64,000 nt of DNA from NCBI GenBank assembly GCA_025667525.1, contig CM046878.1, positions 396,060,974-396,124,973 on the forward strand, in the 5' to 3' direction. The position numbers were made by a program, and so were the translations under genes. Source of the DNA: Glebionis coronaria (taxonomy: Eukaryota > Streptophyta > Magnoliopsida > Asterales > Asteraceae). Within the stretch, counting starts at the first letter, position 1; each line of letters opens with the position of its first letter. Of this stretch, positions 10,177 to 21,950 are shown piece by piece. The notes under the pieces are model-generated. The model was not told the origin of the DNA, ran no database searches, and saw only the letters and a list, made by a program, of their open reading frames with translations.

Positions 10177-11085
10177 ATGACTCCGCCTACTGCATCTACG
10201 ACTCTTCTACCCAGAGTAGCTCATACTCCAGTTGTTTGTTCATCCCCACGATCGACGCAGTGTGGATGGTTGTCATCCTCGGATTCAGAGGATGACCCAG
10301 CCACCGAAGCTGTACTCCTAGAGGACCCTTTTTCTATCTCAGCATCAGCCACACCGGCCCCAACCTCGATGGAGGAGGACCGGGTCCCTTCTAGCATACC
10401 ATCTTCCATGCCACTGTCCTATTCATCAGGCTTTTTCTCCGGGCCCGCATCCGTCTCCACTTATGAGACCGGGGAAGGCTCCGTGGCAGGACGTGTCGAT
10501 TCCGTCCAAGCCCAGATCTCCGCATTAGTTGCACGCCATGAGCGAGAGATATCCGACCTCCGCAGCCAGTTGACAGTCAGTCAACAGAGCCATGTCGTCA
10601 TCTATGAGCGTATAAACACCCTTTTCCGCACTAGGAGGGAAGACTTCCAGACTGCTAAGGGCATCCAGGCTAGGACGGACGAGGCACTGAAGTGGTTATT
10701 GGATGAGAACTACCGCCTCCACCAGCGCATTCAGGTCATGGAGGGTCTGCAACATCAGACCCATGCTGCTCTAGCTGCTCTGGAGAAGTCATTGTCCATC
10801 TTCTTTGATCTCGCCACTGTCCGGCATGAGGGAGTTACTGGGAGATGGCTTACCTCCGAGGGGTCGTTGATAGGCTCCGGAACCAGCTACTGTCTGCACT
10901 CCGTACGCTCAAGGAGACCTGAACGACAGTTCGGACTTTGTGGAACACCAGGAGGAATCCTGCAGCCCTACCAGCTCCATCCGCACCGTCAGCCCCAGCA
11001 TCAACTAGTGGATCATCCAGGCAGGATTAGCATAGACTTACTAGACATCTTGTACGTCATGATAAGCTCACGGGTTGCATCCTGA
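10177..11085 (+). pseudogene. Extra ORF upstream of gag in T, coiled-coil protein
   Basis: The ORF starts ATGACTCCGCC and has no recognised enzyme domain. Residues 30-45 are acidic and Ser-rich (SSSDSEDDPATE); 50-100 are rich in Ser, Pro and Ala; about 105-215 show heptad-like charged and hydrophobic spacing typical of a coiled coil (SVQAQISALVARHEREISDL, RRE..F, LLDENYRLHQRI). After about 10850 the composition changes, and frame 3 looks more like a continuation (AYLRGVVDRLRNQLLSAL) until a TGA at 10918-10920, so I infer a frameshift near 10850. It sits between the primer-binding site and gag. Element X has a similar protein in the same place. Its role is unknown; a partner of Gag in particle assembly is possible. 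Confidence 0.7.
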
Positions 11086-11469
11086 CTATCATGACATAGG
11101 GCCTTTGTACTTTTATCTCTTGTTCAGCTTTTTATGATGTAATCCCGTACTTTATCTTTTCTTTCTTTTGGGACATGTAACTTTGGGATATGATGTTTTT
11201 AAAGACTGTGTGTATCATTACTTTGGATTAGGCTCGACCGACCTATGACTTAGATTGTGTTATGCTAAGATGACTGTTAAATTTCTCATGGAAATAACAT
11301 GTAATCACTTTCTTTATTATATCTGCTGTGCAATGTATGATATTATGAGATCTTAACAAGTTGTCTAAATTTGTTATGAAATCAGTGCATTAGTTTCCTC
11401 GTGCAAATAATATAAAAACTGAACTAATGCTTGAACTAATAATCTCATTTTGTATATGATTATAGATAA

Positions 11470-12761
11470 ATGGTGATTACAAGGTCAAATCCCAATAATG
11501 AAACCATGTCCAATGCCGACAATGCTGAATCCCCAGAAGCTACACGAAATGTCACTGCCGCACAACTGCGGGAAATGATAAATGAAGGCATCACAGCAGC
11601 TATGGCAGCAGAGAAGCTAAACCAGATACAAACAATGATCCAAACTCCGACGCTCGCATAAACAACACCAACAGGGGTTGCTCTTACCCCGACTTCTTAA
11701 AATGTAAACCCTCATACTACTGAGGGAAAGAAGGAGTTGTTGAACTGATGCAGTGGTTTGAAAGGCTAGAGACAGTCTTCCGCATCAGTGGTTGTGCTGA
11801 CGAGAACAAAGTTAAGTTTGCCACGTACACCCAACTTGAGAGTGCCCTTACCTGGTGGAACTCTGTGGTCGCTATCCCCGGACATGACGCTGCTTATACT
11901 CTCACTTGGGCCAACCTCAAGGAAAGAATGACTGAGAAGTACTGTCCCAAAGTAGAAATGAAGAAGTTGGAAGTCGAGTTGTGGGATCTCAAGTGTAAGA
12001 ACAATGATATCATTCGGTACAACCAAAGATTTCAAGAGTTAAGCTTGATGTGTACCAGAATGTTTCCTTTAAGGAGTGACAAGATTGAAAAGTATGTCAG
12101 CGGACTCCCTAACAACATTCATGATAGTGTGCTAGCTTCACGACCCACCACTGTTGAAGGTGCCATGGAATCTGCGACTGAGCTGATCAACAAGCGAGCC
12201 CGCAATCTGTCCGAGAGGCAAACAGACAACAAGAGGAAATCCGATGAAAACTCTCGTAGCCAGCACCAGCAGCCTTCTAAAAAGCATAATGTTGGGCAAG
12301 CAGATGACACTACCCCCACAACCCGCACCAAGAACTACTCAGGGACAAAGCCCAAGTGTTCGAAGTGCAACTACCATCATGTTTCTGGAGGACAATGTCA
12401 AGGATGCTACCAGTACGGCCAACAAGGCCATTCTGCTCGCGATTGTCCAACCAATGTTTCTACCCCAGGTCGACCCAACACCAATCCTGGAAACAGCAAC
12501 AAGGGCAAGTCTAACGCACGAGGGAGTGGAAGTGGGCAACAAGGAAACCGAAACCCCACTGGCGGGAGCGGTAGCGGGCCGAAGAAAGTTGTGGTATGTT
12601 ACGAGTGTGGAACCCCTGGGCACGTGAGACTTGATTGTACCAAGAGGGCCAACCAGAAGAAGGACGACAAGGGAACTCCTTCGCAAGTGTACATGGCTGG
12701 CAATGCCCCAACAAACCCAGGCTACAGCATCATACCTGGTATGTTCTTACTAAACCAATGA
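11470..12761 (+). pseudogene. gag: T gag, chromovirus type, broken by stops
   Basis: Start ATGGTGATTACAAGG gives MVITRSN. The first part ends at a TAA at 11659, with further stops before 11748. The main frame (11748-12761) has the Retrotrans_gag core WFERLETVFRISGC, KVKFATYTQLESALTWWN, TEKYCPKVEMKKLEVELWDL and RYNQRFQELSLMC. Nucleocapsid motifs follow: CSKCNYHHVSGGQC, a first knuckle with its second Cys changed to Tyr (CYQYGQQGHSARDC), and an intact knuckle CYECGTPGHVRLDC. The Gly-rich linkers between them are usual for Tekay Gag. It would bind and package RNA. The 5' stops prevent full translation, though a shorter product from 11748 is conceivable. Confidence 0.88.
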
Positions 12762-12877
12762 TATACATATATCTTGTCTGATACATGTGTAGACCAAAGC
12801 ACTACAATTTCTAAATTTAGTAAGGTAATGGAAATCCCTCCGATAGTTCTAGGATCCTATTATACTATGGAATAGTC
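12762..12877 (+). pseudogene. pol: T protease remnant
   Basis: Just after the gag stop, one frame reads LSDTCVDQSTTISKFSK. This resembles the chromovirus protease start ([10 protein letters not shown] in X), with Gly to Cys at the active site. A stop follows within about 40 codons, and no RT, RNase H or integrase follows. Confidence 0.5.
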
Positions 12878-13966
12878 GACGGAAAAGTTATGATAGTTAA
12901 ACGCCATCATTCGAGGTTAATCCTTAAAACTTTCCAGATCGCCGTTTTACATCAATCAGATCCTAGAAAGCCCTGATAGCTTTGAGGTCGTTATTAGCAC
13001 AAATTGACTAACAAGTATCATGCGACTATCCAATATAGCCAAACATGGGTTTGTGTACCTTGGTGAGATGAAACCTTGATTATACTGGGGAGCCATAACC
13101 CCGATATAGTTAACACTAGATTTAGTGTCATCTCTAGCACCAACGGGCCAGAGAATATTTGGTCCAAGAATATCCCATTTCCCTAACTTGTTTCTTCCTT
13201 GCCTAAACCTGAAAGGCACATCCAACTCACAATGGGTGTACCTTGGAGGGCTACATTCGATATCCCCCGTAAGGAGATGTTGAATGTCCTATTTTTTTAG
13301 ACATTCCTCTTTCCTCTTCGGGTCCAATTAGTTCGACAATACCATCCTCCATTAGATACTGGGAGATGAGAATTCCTCTCTTTAGAAGTTAGAATTTGTA
13401 CAAGTTTTGAACCATTAATAGTGAATGTATGACCCTTGTTATGACACCCTGCAAGGCGCGCACTTCTTTATTCTTGGTATCTTCTTTTATTTCCACCATT
13501 TGAGGTACTTCTTTTCTGCGCCCCTCTCATGCAGCCTCACGGCAAAAGAAGCAGATTCTTTGCAACTTCTTACGCAAACGCCATCGACAACAATCTTAAC
13601 CTCTTTGTTGGGTAGAAACTTTAGTACAATTAACTAATGTTGGTGTCCCGCTAACTTGAGGTAAAGATCGTAAGTCTTTTCTTAAAGATGTTAATATAGG
13701 AGGGGTTAAAGTTAAACATGTTTGTTTTACCTTCAACCCCCAATTTTTCATCCGCGGGTGTGGAGATATAACTTGTATCTCACCCATGAAAAGGATGTAG
13801 AAATAGTGCGTCCCTAGATTCCCCAGCGTATGAAATATGTAGGCGTGTCCTCCTCATATTAGAAACCATTTGCAATGGATTTGTCCTCCTAACCAAATCC
13901 ACAACGCCATTGGTTTTCTCCCAGATCCTGGAAGGGTATAGCTGCGACCCCGTTAAGCATTTTGTG
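12878..13966. other. Unassigned stretch replacing pol in T
   Basis: About 1.1 kb occupies the place where pol should be. The longest frame is on the minus strand (13225-12956) and can be read back to about 13270, with blocks CSPPRYTHCELDVPFRFRQG and KLGKWDILGPNILWPVGARD. It has a protein-like look, but I do not recognise a family. It may be captured foreign sequence or decayed element DNA. Confidence 0.4.
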
Positions 13967-14638
13967 CCTATCCATCCACAACAGTAGTCTCCTTTACTAC
14001 TCAATCGGATGTATAGCGCGATCCAGATAAAGATCTTTTTGCATTTCTCTCCTATCCATCCACAACAGCAGTCTCCTTTACTACTCAATCGGATGTATAG
14101 TGCGATCCAGATAAAGATCTCTTTCCATCTCTCTCCTATCCATCCATAGCAGCAGTCTCCTTTACTGCTCAGTCGGATGTATAATGCGATCCATATAAAG
14201 ATCTCTTTGCATCTCTCTCCTATACATCCACAACAGCAGTCTCCTTTACTGCTCAATCGGATGTATAATGTGATCCAGATAAAGATCTCTTTGCATCTTT
14301 CTCCTATCCATCCACAACAGCAGTCTCCTTTACTTCTCAATCGGATGTATAGTGCGATCCAGATAAAGATCTCTTTGCATATCTCTCCTATCCATCCACA
14401 ACAGCAGTCTCCTTTACTGCTCAATCGGATGTATAGCGCGATCCATATAAAGATCTCTTTGCATTCCTCTCCTATCCATCCACAACAGCAGTCTCCTTTA
14501 CTGCTTAATCGGATGTACAGTGCGATCCAGATAAAGATCTCTTTTCATTTCTCTCCTATCCATCCACAGCAGCAGTCTCCTTTACTACTCAACCGGATGT
14601 ATAGTGCGATCCAGATAAAGATCTCTTTGCATTCTGTT
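13967..14638. repeat. 84-bp tandem repeat, 8 copies
   Basis: Units begin CCTATCCATCC at 13967, 14051, 14135 and so on to 14555, each 84 bp with a few substitutions. As 84 is a multiple of 3, both strands carry a repeated 28-residue open frame: plus strand near IKISLHLSPIHPQQQSPLLL, minus strand near SKGDCCCGWIGERCKEIFIW. It ends about 200 bp before the 3' LTR of T. Confidence 0.95.
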
Positions 14639-14830
14639 CTTTTCACTTATAATGACGGAAGCTTCCATTAATGCCGAATCAAACATATAGAATAACCTAG
14701 GAATGGACCACTTCGCGTTCATGCCACCATCCGCACCTGAGAGATAACCTGAAACAAATAATACACTTAGAACATCTATCACTTAAAAGATGACTATGTT
14801 TTAATAGCTTTGAGGACAAAGCTAAAATAA

Positions 14831-14841
14831 CGGGGTGGTGC
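14831..14841 (+). promoter_or_regulatory. T polypurine tract
   Basis: CGGGGTGGTGC immediately precedes the LTR start TGTAAAATCC. It is preceded by GAGGACAAAGCTAAA, the usual end-of-pol to PPT context of Tekay elements. Confidence 0.7.
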
Positions 14842-16924
14842 TGTAAAATCCATGATTTTACCATGATTAAATATAATAAATTCCCACCTATTAATCCTAG
14901 AACACAAACTCATGTGTTATATTTCTATAGGTCATGTGCGATCTTGTCTAACATGTACATATATTTTACATACATGCTTGTTATAATAAGTTGACAATGT
15001 AAGCTATGTACATAAATCAAGTAGTAAAAATGCACAACCAACATTTGATTAGACAACACTTAACAAAAAAAAATTTGAAAAACATACTACACCATATATA
15101 TAGTCGTATATATATGTATGCCTATTATAGGCATCCCTAGACCTTCTTGGACTAGCCCAAGATCATGTACTCTTTGTGTTAGGCCCAAAATAAGCCCATG
15201 ACCAAGCCCATCCTTTTCCCCTGTTTGGTGAGTATCACACGGCATAGGCTTGTGTGGAAGATGGAGAGTTGCCTTGGAAAGGAAAAAGGGGACACTTGGC
15301 ATGATGTGTCTTTCCAAGGTAAATCATACCTTTTGCCATTCCTTTCCCGCTCTCCTCTTTAAGCTGAAACACACATACACCTCACCTAAATGCAATCCAA
15401 ATCTTGTTCTCTCACTCTCATCTCTCTCAATCATACGGCTTAAAGCCATATACATCAAAAAACCAAGTATTAATTCCACCAAGATACTTGTCTCATCTTT
15501 ACTACAAATCATTAGTAGTATCAATCTCATGGAATCGCTATAAACAAGCCCTAGCTAAGCCATCTAGGCCACGACTTGATTTATACATAGGGTTTTCTTC
15601 ATCATTTTGAGTAGATCTCAAATCACCTTGTTCACCTAGATCATTTGTGGTAATTTTAGGCAAGAAAGGTATACACTACTTGTTCTTTCATTTCTTCATG
15701 CATGCATCATCATACATCTATAAACACAAGTAAATAACATGTTAAAATCAAGATTTGATAAAGCTATGACCATTATAGGTCACAGCATATTTATAAAAAT
15801 CATGTTCATGATTTAAAACCTTTTGATAAGGAACCTATGACTTATGTGTTATGTGTTAAACTTGATTTAAAAACTATATGAAACCTTCTATAAATCTAAA
15901 TATGGCATGGGTTACAAATCTTATTTATGGGACTTTGGTTAACCAATAACCATAGATCTTATGAAAAGAACTTGTGAAACTTAAAAATCATGAAAACCAT
16001 AACCTTAAAGGTCATGACTAAAATGAGTAAAGGCCATATGATTTGTCTACTAAGTTTTGAATAGTGGAACATGAAATGTTACATGTTAATGAGCCATTAA
16101 AAATCATCAAAGTAACTTATGTGAATATATATAGCCGTGGGTTATATATGACCTAAAATGAATTAGATGTACATGCATGCTTATGTTAACCATAGATCTA
16201 ATGATAAATACTAACTTGAGTATGTTAAACATAAAAACAAGCTTATGCAATCTTTTGGGAACCTTAGGAAGAGACAATATAGCCGTGGGCTATATGTAGT
16301 CACCTTGGTAAAATGGGAACCTTGGAAACATGAAAATCACCTAGATAATCATGTTTTTTTTGTAAATATTTACAAGATTTAAAAACTAGTTAAAGTATTC
16401 ATCTTAGAAATACCAAGATCTAAAAACATAGCCATGAGCTATATATGTGGGTACATGGATTTATGTTTGATTGTTAGGCCTAAACATAGTTTAGATCTTA
16501 TTTTGAACTTGTGACTTATTTTCTTGATGTGTACATAGTTAGATCTAATTTTGTAACACATATAAACTACATGCAACCTTAAAATAATACTTTAATTATC
16601 TTAATAAGCCATAACTAATGTAGGCCGTGGGTTATAAGCTCCTACTAGGGCTTATGACTTACTTATAATAAGCTCATAATAAACTACTTGTAACCTTATG
16701 ACACACCTAGATCTAATTTGGTATAACACCTAAAATGATTTTTATGTTTTATTCATCTATTTAGATTAAAAACTAAATATTAATAAGCTCATAATAAGCT
16801 TATAAGAATATCCTAAGTAAAAACTTATATAAAATGAAAAGTAGTGTTAATGGACTATTTAAGCCCATGAAAAGTTAACCTAAAACTTAAATGGACCCGA
16901 TAAGCCCATTTGATAAATTATAGA

Positions 16925-19817
16925 TGTAATACCAGTGAAAGTGCCGTATGATGCTAAGTTATTGTCTCAAGAGCTGTTCAGTATGAGCATCTCTCTTAAG
17001 TTGTGGCTCACTTGTGGATGTGATATCCCGAGCCCAACGTCATTTATTTAATCCTATTTTACGTATATTTTTGAATTTTTTTCAAAAATTTTTATCGTGG
17101 ATTTATTTGACGGTTTAAGTTGAAACCGACGTTTACGGTCGTAATTTAACGTTTGACGATTTAAGAAGAACCGATAACGACTACGATATCGACGAATGCC
17201 CAAAACTTACATTTTATTATCGATTGATCGATATTTGAGTTTTTCGAGATTTTTATTTTTATTACGTGTTAAGTCGAGTCGGAACCATATGTATATTCGT
17301 TTTTGTGTGCGTTTGAACCATTTAAAAGTATTTTGAGGTAGCCGGGACGAAACCCGACTCTCGTAAATTTATAAAAACTTACTAGGTACCATTTTTGCCT
17401 TTTTAAAAAGTTATCTTACAACCAAGACCAAAAGAAAACTAATATTACACTTTATACCCTCCCCATCATATAAAAGGGAAATTCCACACACATACCACTC
17501 ATTTCTTCATTTCAAAAACACACACTCTCTCCCTCTCCTCTTTATACCGCCGGCCACCACCACCATGAACCACCACCATTGATTTTTTTTAAGGTTTTGG
17601 AAAAACAAATCAAAGACCACCTCTTCTATCATCCTTGTAAGTCTTCTAGGCAATTAAAAACACACATGCATTTACTTAATCTTTTCATAAAATTATAATT
17701 TTTCAAAAATAGGTTTTGATCTAATTAAACTATATACAAGTTTAATTCATGTGTTAGTGATGATGTATTATCAATAAAACAAGCTAGAAAAAACGTTTTT
17801 CTTTGGTGTTTTGATCATCAAACCCCACGGCAAAAGGGGGTTTGGTTTGATCATTGATGTTTGATGATTATTGTTGTGGGTTTATATTTATAAATATGTT
17901 TTTATCATTTCTAGTTGATTTGATTTGATTGCATGTTGATTTTGTGAAATGGGTTTTGATTAATATTGTTCATACAAGTGATTAGGGATGATTAGGATGT
18001 TTTAGATTGAGGTTATGGTGATATAATAGGTCTAGGAATCAATGGAATTGATTGGAAAGGCGATTTGTGATGATTTTAAAAAGGTATTTTTAGATCAGAA
18101 ACTTTAAGGGTATTTTCGTGGGTTTAAGTCTAAGTCCAGGTCTAGATGATGAGATATTGTTGTATAGCTTTGTCTTAGCTTCGATTTGGTATAAGGTAGA
18201 GCTTCTAACTCAAAACGAGGAGGAAGTTATCATATTTTTAATATTCGTGTACCGGGAGATGCGTATCGACACAATACGAAACTGTTGTCGATATTGGGTC
18301 AAATCTCGGGGACTATAAGTTGAGTTTCAAAAATGGTCAAGGGCTGTTCTCAGGCCCTATGCTTAGCATTTTGAGTCTATTTTCATAATCAAGAGTCGAA
18401 TTTGCAAATGGTATTGGTTAAGATGCTCAAAATGATCTTACAAGTCGAGTGTGCAAAACTGTCCGAATTTTGTACTTCAAAGATGTGTCGGGCAGAAGGT
18501 CTTAGAAGTGAAAACTTTTTATGAAATTTGGTATGGGGTTTCTACAGATTATAAGTGATTTTTACAAATTTTCTCAGATTTTTAGGAGTGGTCTAAGTGG
18601 GGTAAAACAGCCCGTACATTCGGTATGTACCAGCAGAATTGTAAAATGAGTAATAGTTTTAATAAAGTATAAAAATGGCTCGTGTCTAGTAAATATCACT
18701 TGTATGGATTTTTGGCGTGAGTTTATATGAACCTTGAGTGTTCTTAATTATGTACATACAGTACTTGAAGGTACTTGAATGTGTTGATTCATTACGTGTT
18801 TATTCGTTAGGTGTTGTATTTGATTTCCCGGGGCATCCTCATCGTCGGTGATCGATTTCGTTTATGCCGTAGTTACTAATACTACCACTACTACTTAAGG
18901 TGATTCTATAGCCTCGCTCTTTACTTATTTCAAATGTTTTTACCCGCGAGGGGGATACATGCTATTTAAATAAAAATGAACATAAGTCATGAATGATTGT
19001 TGGACCCGAATGTTGCCTTGAATTGTGTTGAGTACCTAGTTGCAAAAGGCCCTAAATTCATGAACTATTAACTATTGTCTTGCCCTTGTGTGGGTTGGAA
19101 ATAGCCGCTTATACAAAGTGATAGTACTATGGGGTTGACGACCCTATCCGAGACGAGGGCTAGTACGTTGGATACCCCCTGCGGACGGATAATTTGTTAT
19201 AAGAGATAAGGTATAATTGCAACTGATGCCTTTAGTAGGGGCACTGGTTTCATCTGAATCACGCCGGTAATTATTACGCGGGTGATTGAGTTAACGGATT
19301 AGTGTCATGAGCTTAAACACAATTGTCATATCCTTGAATAATAGATTGTTTGCGCGACAATGCTATTGAATGATCATGATTGGTTTTTAATACTTATGTT
19401 CAACTTATGATTTGATAAACCTATAGATTCGCTCAACCTTTGGGTTGACAGTTTTAAGCATGTGTTTCAGGTAACCACGATTAATAGAAGCGGAGCATGC
19501 GAGGATGGAAGTTGTTGTGGCTTGGCGGTATACTTGTTTTTCCACCCTTATTTAACTTAAAACTCTTTTATTATTCTGTCATGTGAGCAAAAATGTACTT
19601 TTGGGTTGAGATTCAGTGGGGACCTAAGGCAAACTCTGTTTAGTATTATCTAGGGATTTGGAAAACTGTAGACTTGTATGATTTTAATAATGTCTAAATT
19701 TATGTTTAAACTTTTACGTCTCTTCGAGTCGTTTAATATAGCTTATGTGTGATGATAACTACGTAGCACCCAAATGTTGTAGTTCCGCTGCGCATAGCAT
19801 TTGTTGGAGGTGTTATA
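16925..19817 (+). repeat. Solo LTR W inside T 3' LTR
   Basis: Starts TGTAATACC (a second LTR-like start, TGTGATATCCCG, is at 17019) and ends GGAGGTGTTATA. The flanks ataga (16920-16924) and atagt (19818-19822) are a likely 5-bp target duplication with one change. It has a TATA box and UTR-like sequence but no internal coding region. A block with GGTTTAAGTTGAAACCGA is shared with insert V at 51769-53134. The left end is uncertain by about 95 bp. Confidence 0.6.
17467..17476 (+). promoter_or_regulatory. Probable TATA box, solo LTR W
   Basis: ATATAAAAGG followed within 60 bp by CACACTCTCTCCCTCTCC, a typical transcription start and pyrimidine-rich leader context of plant LTRs. Confidence 0.5.
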
Positions 19818-21950
19818 ATAGTAACTAAAATGGACTTAAGATTACACTTAGGCCCATTTAACTAATTAAAGGACTTAAAAATATAGTGAAGCCCAATAAA
19901 TGATTTAAAGGCCAATTTAAATAAATTAGTGGACTTGAGAAATAGTTTAGCCCACTAAAATAGCTCATTAGATGTTTAGCCCATTTAATGAGCCCATATA
20001 CAATTTTGTATGTTGAATAAAAGTTTTTACAATAAAATATAACTTATAAAAACTTTTTGGATGAAAATGACAATTTATAAAACTTAAGGACTAAAACCGT
20101 AACTTATGAAACTTGTTTTGATGAACTAGTAAACACAAGGACTGAAAATGTAAATATCCAAAAGTCTAGGGTTTAAATAAATACTATCTGTGGCAAGTTA
20201 AACCCTAGGGACCATTTTGGGAAGTTTCTAAAAGTTATTTTGCCATTTTAAAACCCTAAGGACTATTTTTGTCAATTGCCGAAACTTAGAGAAGCTCTAG
20301 GGGTTGTTTTTGTAAATCTAGTAAAGTTACAAAACCTAGATATAACAAGGGGGAGCAAATCTGCCATAAGCCGAAACTATAACAAGCCCTAGGTACTAAA
20401 TATGTAAAATCCGAAAGTTATACTTGTTTAAAAATATAAAGGGACTAGTTTTTCCGTATTCCGAAACATTTCCAAGCCCTAACCCTAAAATCTATTTTAA
20501 TTATAATGAAACATAAATAAAATACTTAGACCATAAGAATTAAGGTATAAATTATTAAGTTTAAATTATTTTATAAATTTTAAAATAATTTATGGAAACT
20601 TTAAAGTTAAATAAAATATTATATTTAATTTTTTTTCTTAAACAAAATATTTATATTTACTTTAGGAAATAATTGTATAAATAATTATGAAAATGTGTTA
20701 TTAATACATATACTCATATACTTTTAAGAAATAAAATTATATGAACGTAAATTAAATTAAATGTTACCACGTAAATATATTATAAGTAAAATCCCTTATG
20801 TTTACTTAGATATAAAACTAGGTTATAAATTTAATTAGATGTTATTGATACAAGTACTATAAACATAAATTAATATTTTTAAGTGAAACATTTTCTTTTA
20901 TGTCTACTTAAATGTAAGACTTAATTGTAAGATTGAATGATTACTATAAATACATGTATGTTAACTAATGTTAATAGTTAAACATTTAATGTGAATAAAG
21001 AAATGAAACTTATATAAATAAGTTAAATGAATATTCATGCTACTTGAACTATGGTTATTTAGATAAATACCATAGTATGAATGAACTGAATAAAATCCGT
21101 ATAAGCATACATATATGTTCTATGTACTATCTATTAAGACTGTACTATCTGATTAGGCATAACTTTGGTGTGAGCTTTAATTGGATATCCGTGTTAAACA
21201 AGCAATAGCCTACTCCCAGGTGAGTTTACAGCCCCATATAAACTTTGATAAAACTTTCCCTTTTTGGGAAAGAAAATATGCAAACATATATTGGACATAA
21301 CTGAATTGTATAAACTTGATTATTGATTGATTATTATTGAAACTGTTAAATTGTTGTAAATGGCCCGAATGTTATAAATAGATCTATTAGGGATTGAACA
21401 TCCCCGTCTGGGTGAGTCATGCTCACTATGCCTTGGCCGGGACAACAGACGTATACCATGATGGAACTGGAATGGGTGTCTTTTTGTAAGACACTACGTC
21501 CTCATATGTTGAGGACTATCGGGTTAACCTTTAGTTTCTAATAATAAACAAATGTTATTTACATTTTAGTAAGAATGCTTTGTGCATTATTACTTCTATG
21601 ATTACTGTATGTCCAAACTAATTAATTGTTAAAATGTGTAAATTCACCAACTTTATGTTGACCCCGTTAGTATGTTTTGCACAGGAATATGAAGTTAGTA
21701 CGTGGTGTGTGCATGGTCTCCAGCATCTTAGAAATCTGCATCATAGGACTCGTCAGGGGTTCTATTTGGGAAACATAAACAATCAACTTCTGTCGTGTTT
21801 AAGATAATTTTTAATTTATTTGTTATCAAACATGTAATCTGATTTAAATAATCTTTATCTTATGCTCTATGGACTATATGCTATCGATCCACCCTTGTGA
21901 CGTCTCCGGGGATATCTTCCTTGTATTTTGACCCTACCCGGGGTGTCACA

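Larger units (their letters stand above)
9455..21950 (+). mobile_element. Tekay-like non-autonomous retrotransposon T
   Basis: Has the end of a 5' LTR, an initiator-Met type primer-binding site, an extra coiled-coil ORF, gag with zinc knuckles, a protease remnant, an unassigned stretch with an 84-bp tandem repeat, a purine tract and a 3' LTR enlarged by solo LTR W. There is no RT or integrase. The 153 bp before 21950 match those before 9618, which pairs the LTR ends. The element is inserted in the 3' LTR of X: X LTR sequence continues at 21951, and the likely 5-bp target duplication there is tctaa, whose partner is outside the window. Confidence 0.85.
14842..21950 (+). repeat. T 3' LTR, interrupted by solo LTR W
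   Basis: Starts TGTAAAATCC after the purine tract and ends GGGGTGTCACA. Without W (16925-19817) it is about 4.2 kb. No ORF is credible. It holds four copies of a near-palindrome AGCC-GTG-GGCT with TATA flanks (16130, 16277, 16428 as a variant, 16621). Between 20080 and 20480 it holds degenerate phrases such as CCCTAAGGACTATTTTTGTC. Confidence 0.75.

Noticed and set aside
13967..14638. 84-bp repeat as centromeric satellite
   Set aside because: Only eight copies and inside an element; nothing here shows a larger array.
14177..14671. 164-codon plus-strand protein of 28-residue repeats
   Set aside because: Explained by the 84-bp tandem repeat; kept as a repeat and discussed as a finding rather than called a gene.
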